From GWA2-44-9 sp964429675 (lineage in GTDB: Bacteria > Patescibacteriota > Minisyncoccia > 2-02-FULL-40-12 > GWA2-44-9): DNA of 11,390 nucleotides. Position numbers and translations under genes: made by a program. A model generated the notes under the pieces. It saw only the letters and a program-made list of their open reading frames with translations. It was not told where the DNA came from and did not search any database. Positions 5,648-11,390 of this stretch are shown piece after piece (position 1 is the first letter of the stretch; each line of letters begins with the position of its first letter). Where the stretch lies: contig CAYSDF010000029.1 in the NCBI GenBank assembly GCA_964429675.1, forward strand, positions 1 through 11,390. The letters run 5' to 3'.

Positions 5648-6268
5648 ATGAAAGTTAATCATGTTGTAAAAACTTTAGTAATTTCAGATTTCTTTGTTAA
5701 TGCGGGATTTTCTGTTTTTGCCCCAGTCTTTGCTATATTTATTACTAAACAAATCACTAATGGCTCTCTTGAGGCGGTCGGATTCGCTGCAGCTATTGTC
5801 CAAATAGTTAAAGTCAGCTTCGAAATTCCCATAGCGGCATATTTGGATAAAAATCACGGAGAATTCGATGATTTTTACTCGATGATTCTAGGGGGTATCT
5901 TAATCTCGATGGTTCCGTTTATGTATCTTATAGCAACGACTGTAGCCCATATTTATATTATAGGGGCTATCTACGGATTGGGGATAGCTCTGATCGTACC
6001 ACCCTGGTATGCTATTTTTTCCCGCCATCTGGATAAATTACATGAAAGTATAGAGTGGTCTCTGGATTCTGTCGCTGTCGGTCTTGCTGGAGCAGGAGCG
6101 GCGGCTGTCGGCGGTATATTAGCCCAAAGACTCGGTTTTAATTTCGTATTTATATCGGGCGGCATATTTGCAATATTCGGCACGATTATGCAGCTTAAAA
6201 TTTATAAAGACCTGAAAGAAAAAGTTGCCCAGGGCGTGGTCAAGCCGGAACCAGGTAAATTGCCCTAA
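5648..6268 (+). CDS. Half-size MFS-like transporter (six membrane helices)
   Basis: A 206-residue protein with six predicted helices at about residues 8-33, 42-64, 77-98, 100-124, 139-160 and 163-184, then a short soluble tail rich in Lys and Pro. The arrangement and Gly/Ala-rich fifth helix (AVGLAGAGAAAVGGILAQRLG) resemble the N-terminal half of major facilitator superfamily proteins. The usual loop 2-3 motif (G-x-x-x-D-R-x-G-R) is degraded to YLDKNHGEFDD. Normal members have twelve helices and about 400 residues, so this is half-length; yet the frame starts with ATG and ends after a normal-looking hydrophilic tail, and no continuation is visible in the 122 nt before the next gene. It could be a genuine half transporter that dimerises, or the remainder of a longer gene. 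No ribosome binding site is visible. Substrate is unknown. Confidence 0.7.
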   Translation: MKVNHVVKTLVISDFFVNAGFSVFAPVFAIFITKQITNGSLEAVGFAAAIVQIVKVSFEIPIAAYLDKNHGEFDDFYSMILGGILISMVPFMYLIATTVAHIYIIGAIYGLGIALIVPPWYAIFSRHLDKLHESIEWSLDSVAVGLAGAGAAAVGGILAQRLGFNFVFISGGIFAIFGTIMQLKIYKDLKEKVAQGVVKPEPGKLP

Positions 6269-6269
6269 T

Positions 6270-6390
6270 CCCGTTAGAGACATAGCAATCTTGTAATTAG
6301 ATAAGCGGTGGCCAGTCAATCTCTGCGGGTAAATATACCTTAAATCAACTAGGCACGGTTGCGATCTGATCGCAGCCTGTCTCTAACGGG
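6270..6390 (+). promoter_or_regulatory. Structured leader abutting the polX start codon
   Basis: A perfect 13-bp closing stem (6270-6282 with 6378-6390) encloses the whole gap. Inside are a hairpin at 6357-6377 (GGTTGCGATC against GATCGCAGCC with one G-T pair; realistic loop TCTGA) directly stacked on the right closing arm, and a small hairpin at 6328-6339 (GGTA/TACC, loop AATA). The result is a multi-branched fold that ends exactly one base before ATG 6391. This could be a cis-acting RNA controlling polX translation or a small palindromic element. It matches no riboswitch class I know. Confidence 0.55.
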
Positions 6391-8100
6391 ATGAACCATG
6401 AACTCACAAAAATATTCCGAGAGATAGCGGTAATTCTTGAAATGAAAGGAGTACAGTTTAAGCCTCGTGCCTACGAGAAAGTTGCCTATGCAATCGAGTC
6501 ATTAGAAGAAGATGTGACAGAAATATACAAAAATGGCGGATTAAAGGCCCTTGAAGAAATCCCAGGAGTGGGAGCAAGTATCGGCGAAAAAATAGAGGAG
6601 TATATAAAAACAGGTTACATAAAAGATTATCAGAAACTAAAGAAAGATCTGCCAGTTGATATCGAAGGCTTGAAGTCTGTTGAGGGTGTGGGGCCCAAGA
6701 TGATTCTTAAGTTATATAAAGAACTTGGCATAAAAAACAGAGAGCAATTAGAAAAAGCAGCAAGAGCCGGTAAATTAAAAAATATTGAGGGGCTTGGCGA
6801 TAAAACCGAAGCCAACATTCTTCGGGCTATAGATTTTTTGAAAAAATCGGGCGGCCGGTTAGTGCTTGGATTTGCAATGCCAGTTTTTCGGTCAATTCTT
6901 TCTAAGATCAAAAAAGTCGAGGGGGTGGAGAAGATTGAATTCGCCGGTTCAACTAGAAGAATGCAGGAAACAGTAGGGGATCTGGATATTTTAGTAATTT
7001 CTAAAAAACCATCAAAAGCGATGGATTTTTTTGTATCTATGCCCGAAGTTGAAGCTGTTTATTCTCATGGGCCAACCAAGTCCTCGGTCAGGTTGAAAAT
7101 AGGCATAGATGCTGATTTAAGGGTTTTACCGCCAGAATCATTTGGAGCGGCTCAGCAGTATTTTACAGGAGATAAATTCCATAATGTCATAATGCGTCAA
7201 ATAGCAATAAAAAAAGGCTATAAACTGAACGAGTACGGTTTGTATAAGGGAAGTAAAGTGATTGCTGGTAAGGATGAAGAAGAAATTTACAATAAATTAG
7301 GTTTATCTTGGATTCCACCGGAAATAAGAACAAACAAAGGAGAGATAGACGCCGCCAGAGATGATAAACTGCCCAAGTTGATCGATTATAGCGACCTGAA
7401 GGGTGACCTTCAGGTTCAGACTGATTGGACTGATGGGGAGCATTCTATAAAGCAGATGGCCGAAGCTGCAAGAAAGATGGGCCTTGATTACATTTGTATT
7501 ACTGACCACACAAAATCGCTAGCCATGACCGGAGGAAGTGATGAAAAGCGTCTAATTAAGCAAATGGCCGAGATCGATAAGGTACAGAAAGAAATATCGG
7601 GGATTAAAATTTTAAAAGGAGCGGAAGTAAATATCATGAAAGACGGTAGCCTTGATATAAATGATGAAACTTTAGCTAAACTTGATGTCGTGGGTGCAGC
7701 AGTCCATTCTAATTTTAATTTATCGGAAGAAGATCAGACCAAAAGAATGGTTAGGGCTATGGAAAATCCCAATGTGGATATAATTTTTCACCCAACTGGC
7801 CGAATTATTCAAAAAAGAGAGGCCTATAAAGTTGACGTCGAGGAATTGTTAAAAGCCGCTAAAAGGACAAAGACATTTATGGAGATAGACGCTTTTCCTG
7901 ATAGATTGGATTTAAAAGACGAGTATATTAGAAAAGGCGTTGATTTAGGTGTAAAATTCTCAATTGACTCTGATGCCCACTCAACTCAGCATTTTCAATA
8001 TCTTGAATATGGAATTGCCCAAGCCCGCCGCGGCTGGGCTGAGAAAAAAGACATCATCAATACTCGATCTTGGCAGGAGATGTTAAAATTGATTAAATAA
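6391..8100 (+). CDS. polX: DNA polymerase X (PolX), with altered PHP metal motif
   Basis: At 569 residues this is the normal length for bacterial PolX. Domains in order: an N-terminal helix-hairpin-helix region (PGVGASIGEKI near 52-62, EGVGPKM near 96-102, EGLGDKT near 129-135); the pol-beta nucleotidyltransferase with G186-S187, the catalytic pair Asp197/Asp199 in GDLDILV and third Asp242 in DLRV; then the YFTGDKFHN and N-E-Y-G-L thumb motifs; and a C-terminal PHP domain from about 330. Known members fill short gaps during base excision repair and carry 3'-5' exonuclease or AP-endonuclease activity in the PHP domain. Here the usual H-x-H after GDL is Gln341-V-Gln343, while Asp372-His373, Glu412, His439, His467, Asp528 and His530 remain. 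Polymerase activity is expected; nuclease activity is uncertain. The ATG directly follows a structured leader. A large gene follows after 4 nt. Confidence 0.95.
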   Translation: MNHELTKIFREIAVILEMKGVQFKPRAYEKVAYAIESLEEDVTEIYKNGGLKALEEIPGVGASIGEKIEEYIKTGYIKDYQKLKKDLPVDIEGLKSVEGVGPKMILKLYKELGIKNREQLEKAARAGKLKNIEGLGDKTEANILRAIDFLKKSGGRLVLGFAMPVFRSILSKIKKVEGVEKIEFAGSTRRMQETVGDLDILVISKKPSKAMDFFVSMPEVEAVYSHGPTKSSVRLKIGIDADLRVLPPESFGAAQQYFTGDKFHNVIMRQIAIKKGYKLNEYGLYKGSKVIAGKDEEEIYNKLGLSWIPPEIRTNKGEIDAARDDKLPKLIDYSDLKGDLQVQTDWTDGEHSIKQMAEAARKMGLDYICITDHTKSLAMTGGSDEKRLIKQMAEIDKVQKEISGIKILKGAEVNIMKDGSLDINDETLAKLDVVGAAVHSNFNLSEEDQTKRMVRAMENPNVDIIFHPTGRIIQKREAYKVDVEELLKAAKRTKTFMEIDAFPDRLDLKDEYIRKGVDLGVKFSIDSDAHSTQHFQYLEYGIAQARRGWAEKKDIINTRSWQEMLKLIK

Positions 8101-8104
8101 TGAC

Positions 8105-11100
8105 ATGAATAAATCAAGGGAAAAAATTGCACCAAGAATAGATGAGACGGCCGACGTTAATTTATCACCGGAATCATCTATGCTTCCACCTGAAAAGGAG
8201 GCTTATTTTGAATCTCTTTTGGGTAAAGAAGAATTTAAGTGGATTAGCGGCATTGATAGGCATAGTAAATTAGCACTGTTCATGGAGAAATGGTCGGAGG
8301 TCTCTCATGATATGTCGAGTATTAAGAATCTTCTTGAACAAAGAAAGCTCTGGTTTGCTATTAAGAAAGAGGGCCAGGCTTTTCAAGAATTTATTAAAGA
8401 AAAAATACATGATGGATTAAAAGGCGGTAGTATCAAAGATACTTATCACCTGCGTAATTTATACCAATATTTAGGCTGTGAAGATTCGGAACATTTTTTT
8501 GTCGAGTTATTAGATAATCCGGCAGTGTGGAATTGTAAAGACGGCAGTACAGTACATAATATTTTAAATTTTTTTAAGAAGAACGAAGCTTACGAAACCG
8601 AAGATGCTATCATCAGATATATTAATAATACATTACAGCCCGGGTATTCAAGAATAGCTCATCGTGATTCTGATTTATCGGTTGCCGTAGAAGCATTACG
8701 GAAGATATTCGGCGATAACGAGGCGAACAAGTTATTGCAATCTACTGCGGAGAAGGACGCGACTTTTAATGGCTGGTTTCAAAAAATAAAGTCAAGTTAC
8801 TCAGTCTCTCATTCTTGGGGTTATTCTTGGATTTCGGAACCTACTATTCCTGATAAGTTTAACGAAGAAGTAGAGGCCGCCCGTCTTGTCAAGCTTGAGG
8901 CTCAGTATAATGAGTGGCTTATAAATCCTCCAGTCAAACCCTCGGAGAGCTCAGATTCATATAATGATGATTTATACGACGATTTATATGAATTGCCGGA
9001 TAGTTTAGAGCATTCTGATTATTATTTAAAAAATAAAGAAACTCCGCCGGCTAATAAAAAAAGAAAATACATTTATCATGAAGCCGGAGCTTGGGAGACA
9101 GGAAAAACTATTAACTTCCATGGCCGGTTTGTCCCCAAGTTGGAAAAGGCTGTCCCTTTAACAGCTGAAAACTGGCAGGATTCTATTTTTAGAACTATTG
9201 ATGAATCATCTCCCGATTCGTATCTCAATTTCTTAGTGGGAGTTATTCGAGGAGATGCCGAAAAGCAGAAAGAATCACCAGAACTGAGCCGTGAGCGGAT
9301 ATATAAAGCGGCCGTACTAGGATTTGGCCGGGCTTTATCTCTGGGTATTCTTGAAGAAAAAAGAGAAGAAGCATTAGATGAAGTCGATAGAACCCGAGAG
9401 TTAATTATTGAACTATGCAGTAAATATGGAGCTGAAGAGAATTTTTTAGAATACCTAACTGATCACGCTGACCAGGTCAGAGGAATGCTAACTGGGCCGC
9501 TGGCCGATTTATATAAAGAAGAAGATTCTGGGCTGCCCGAAAGCGCTAAGTCGTTTATGATTTACAATGCGTGGAGGAATAAATCCCGGGAAATACCTGA
9601 TTTTAGGAAGCTTTTAGCCGAAAAAGTCCGCTGGTTTTTGGCCAATGATCTATCTAATAATGCGATTGAGACTGAATTTTTTGATGGCGATACTCTTATT
9701 AAGCGGGGAACTTCGTTAGAAAGGATGTCAGATATTCTAAGCGAATATACAAAAGGCCTGAGTTTATATAAGACCGTGGAAGAGCAGGATATTCCTGTTT
9801 ACTGGGAAGCTAATGAAAAGCTGACTGATCTAGATGTTGATCGGGCTGTTGTTTTCGGCAGAGACGGCAAGTATTTTTTTACCGCCTTGAAAGCCTTTGA
9901 TTTTGGGATTGGTACCAAAGAGCTTAAATATGTAGTGATCACTAGTAATATTCGTGAAGAGTATCGAAACGTAAACAAAGACAGGATTTATAAGTATCTT
10001 AAACAAAATGGCGTCAGTCTGGATTTCAATTTTATAGATACGGGCTATTCGGGATCTTTGCCGGAATTAGCTATTAAATCTTTGGCTGATGCGGCCGGGA
10101 TAGAGATATCAAGCGATGAGATAGATAAGAGGATTAATCTCCTTTCTTCTACCAGGCTTCTGAGAAAAGAGCTCTCCCGTAAAACGAGGGGGGATCAGGG
10201 ATATAAAATTGATAATATTGAGCAGCGTCCTCAGTCGATGTATAGCCCCGTTTATCTTGATATTGATGATAAGGGCAAGATTACCCCTAATGTGGTGCCT
10301 ACCTCGGTTTCCAATCAGCTACAAGCCTGGGTTGTTGAGCATGCGTCTTTCAGGAATTTTGCTCCGCGCTTAAATCCTGAAAAAAGAATAAGTTATCTTC
10401 AGGCAAATCCGCTAAAAGGCTACGAATTTATTCAGGATTTTCCGGGGGGGGGCACCATAGGCACTCATCCCATTGAGTTGTGGAAAGATAAATATGGGCG
10501 AGAAGTATTAATAAAGGGCGGTCCGGCACATACTCTAAGAGCGGACTTTCTTGGCTACCAGTTCTTGCATGAATTTGGTAATATCAACACCCCTCAAACT
10601 GAATTATTAGAAACCAGTAATGGTCTAAAGCTCAAGATGGAATTTCTAAAGGATTGGAAACCCGGAGGAATACATCTGGGTGAGGAATATAAAGAAAGCG
10701 AAGATATCAAAGGCGGACTTTTGATAGACGCATTACTGGGTCAATATGACCGTACGCCATGGAATTTTATGTTTAAGGAAAATCAGGTTGCTTTTATTGA
10801 TAATGGCGGAAGCGTGTTTTCTCGCGCCAGAGGTGGACACAAAGGATTTCCTGAGCATTTCGAAATAAAAGAACTTCAAGAAATATTGTCCAATCCTCAA
10901 TTTCCTGGACAGCCTGTTAATGAGGCCTACGATAACTTTGTAAGAGTGGAGAACGGAGAGATTAAGATTCTAGACCCTATTTTAATGCGTGATCTATTGT
11001 ATAGATTTAAGTCTATATTAAGTGATGATAAAATCGACCTTCTTATCGAAAGAGCATTATATCTTGATGGAAGGAGATCTATGGCAGATGCTGAGGTGAA

Positions 11101-11287
11101 TATCGAAGAGCTAGGAGATGAGTTGTCTCGTCTCGGGGTTGGATCGTCTGATTATAATAAAACAAGCGAAGCAATCGCGACTTATCGGAGAGTTATTGAA
11201 GCAGGTGGTGAAGTAACTTATTTAAAGGCTGCTCTAAAGCAAAGGAGAGATGATATTATAAAATTATTTAGGGAAGATAAGACTTAA
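8105..11287 (+). CDS. 1060-residue multidomain protein with an atypical kinase-like C-terminus
   Basis: I do not recognise the full protein. It has no signal peptide or membrane helix. Residues 30-260 are mainly helical; about 279-310 form an acidic Ser/Asp/Tyr-rich linker; 330-560 are again helical. A central region has three spaced motifs, F-G-R-D-G-K-Y at 584-590, YVVITSNIREEYR near 616-628 and FIDTGYSGSLPE at 643-654, recalling the RDG...SSR...D-x-G-x-x-G series in capsule-related HAD-like proteins. Near the C-terminus a kinase-like series appears: GGTIG near 783-787, Lys804 in VLIKGG, Arg812-x-Asp814, then D882-R-T-P-W-N887 and D899-N-G-G. The D-R-x-x-x-N and D-N-G pattern resembles the catalytic and metal loops of HipA and PI3/4-kinase-type folds. 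Both domain ideas rest on motifs only. ATG 8105 is 4 nt after the PolX stop, without a ribosome site, so the two are probably one transcript. Confidence 0.85.
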   Translation: MNKSREKIAPRIDETADVNLSPESSMLPPEKEAYFESLLGKEEFKWISGIDRHSKLALFMEKWSEVSHDMSSIKNLLEQRKLWFAIKKEGQAFQEFIKEKIHDGLKGGSIKDTYHLRNLYQYLGCEDSEHFFVELLDNPAVWNCKDGSTVHNILNFFKKNEAYETEDAIIRYINNTLQPGYSRIAHRDSDLSVAVEALRKIFGDNEANKLLQSTAEKDATFNGWFQKIKSSYSVSHSWGYSWISEPTIPDKFNEEVEAARLVKLEAQYNEWLINPPVKPSESSDSYNDDLYDDLYELPDSLEHSDYYLKNKETPPANKKRKYIYHEAGAWETGKTINFHGRFVPKLEKAVPLTAENWQDSIFRTIDESSPDSYLNFLVGVIRGDAEKQKESPELSRERIYKAAVLGFGRALSLGILEEKREEALDEVDRTRELIIELCSKYGAEENFLEYLTDHADQVRGMLTGPLADLYKEEDSGLPESAKSFMIYNAWRNKSREIPDFRKLLAEKVRWFLANDLSNNAIETEFFDGDTLIKRGTSLERMSDILSEYTKGLSLYKTVEEQDIPVYWEANEKLTDLDVDRAVVFGRDGKYFFTALKAFDFGIGTKELKYVVITSNIREEYRNVNKDRIYKYLKQNGVSLDFNFIDTGYSGSLPELAIKSLADAAGIEISSDEIDKRINLLSSTRLLRKELSRKTRGDQGYKIDNIEQRPQSMYSPVYLDIDDKGKITPNVVPTSVSNQLQAWVVEHASFRNFAPRLNPEKRISYLQANPLKGYEFIQDFPGGGTIGTHPIELWKDKYGREVLIKGGPAHTLRADFLGYQFLHEFGNINTPQTELLETSNGLKLKMEFLKDWKPGGIHLGEEYKESEDIKGGLLIDALLGQYDRTPWNFMFKENQVAFIDNGGSVFSRARGGHKGFPEHFEIKELQEILSNPQFPGQPVNEAYDNFVRVENGEIKILDPILMRDLLYRFKSILSDDKIDLLIERALYLDGRRSMADAEVNIEELGDELSRLGVGSSDYNKTSEAIATYRRVIEAGGEVTYLKAALKQRRDDIIKLFREDKT

Positions 11288-11333
11288 TGGCAAAAATCAG
11301 GGCAGGGTTGTAACCTATGATTAAATTAAAATA

Positions 11334-11369
11334 GAGGTTGGTGAATTAACATTCTAATTGCAACCCCTC
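11334..11369 (+). repeat. Imperfect inverted repeat after the last gene
   Basis: GAGGTTG (11334-11340) can pair with CAACCCCTC (11361-11369) with two bases bulged, and AATTA/TAATT pairs extend it inward. AGGGTTG at 11304-11310 competes for the same right arm. No T-tract follows. It may be part of a weak terminator or the leader of the next gene; otherwise the last 103 nt of the window show no coding sequence. Confidence 0.3.
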
Positions 11370-11390
11370 ACTTCTTCCAAAACACATGCC

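Noticed and set aside
5455..5658. 67-codon + strand frame across the end of the protease
   Set aside because: It overlaps the protease in another frame, continues through the 19-bp hairpin, and encodes no recognisable pattern.
6270..6390. tRNA or tRNA-like gene
   Set aside because: The closing stem is 13 bp, there is no T-loop sequence, anticodon arm or CCA-type end, and the length is too great.
1..11390. Alternative genetic code with UGA as glycine
   Set aside because: The O-antigen-ligase-like gene and the basic protein gene both end at TGA at sensible places, and no long frame needs a read-through TGA.

Overview
The window is an AT-rich bacterial stretch (roughly 35-40% GC by eye) in which every supported gene lies on the + strand. 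Short intergenic gaps, few Shine-Dalgarno sites, several divergent or cut-down versions of common families and one very large unrecognised protein suggest a genome of the Patescibacteria/CPR type. That assignment is inference; there is no rRNA or marker gene here. At least two genes (699-2006 and 2080-2457) end in TGA, so UGA reads as stop.

Left part (1-2006): the C-terminal end of an amino-acid-permease-like transporter cut by the window edge, an imperfect inverted repeat, a 44-residue single-span membrane peptide at 557-691, and an O-antigen-ligase-like polytopic protein. Next comes an isolated, strongly signalled unit (2015-2502): a near-consensus extended -10 promoter, a small very basic protein gene at about 64% GC, and a strong intrinsic terminator. 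Its composition and codon choice are unlike everything around it.

The gene-free stretch 2458-2936 holds that terminator, a 242-nt element that folds back on itself (27-bp perfect outer arms plus further nested stems), and a second perfect 24-bp inverted repeat whose right arm covers possible upstream starts of the next gene. Then follow a family-4-like uracil-DNA glycosylase in which all four expected iron-sulphur cysteines appear replaced, a divergent DedA-family membrane protein, a secreted subtilisin-like protease with its own probable promoter, and a six-helix, half-size MFS-like protein.

Right part (6270-11390): a structured 121-nt leader directly abuts the start codon of a full-length PolX (HhH, pol-beta and PHP domains) whose first PHP metal motif reads QxQ instead of HxH. 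Four bases after PolX starts a 1060-residue protein that I cannot assign to a family. It has a C-terminal region resembling an atypical (HipA or PI3/4-kinase-like) kinase and a central motif series resembling parts of capsule-associated HAD-like proteins. PolX and this protein are probably co-transcribed.

Functionally the window mixes cell-envelope work (ligase, DedA, secreted protease, transporters) with uracil/base-excision repair (UDG, PolX). The points most worth following are the large kinase-like protein beside PolX, the coordinated ligand losses in the two repair enzymes, the GC-rich basic-protein unit, and the series of inverted repeats whose right arms touch start codons.
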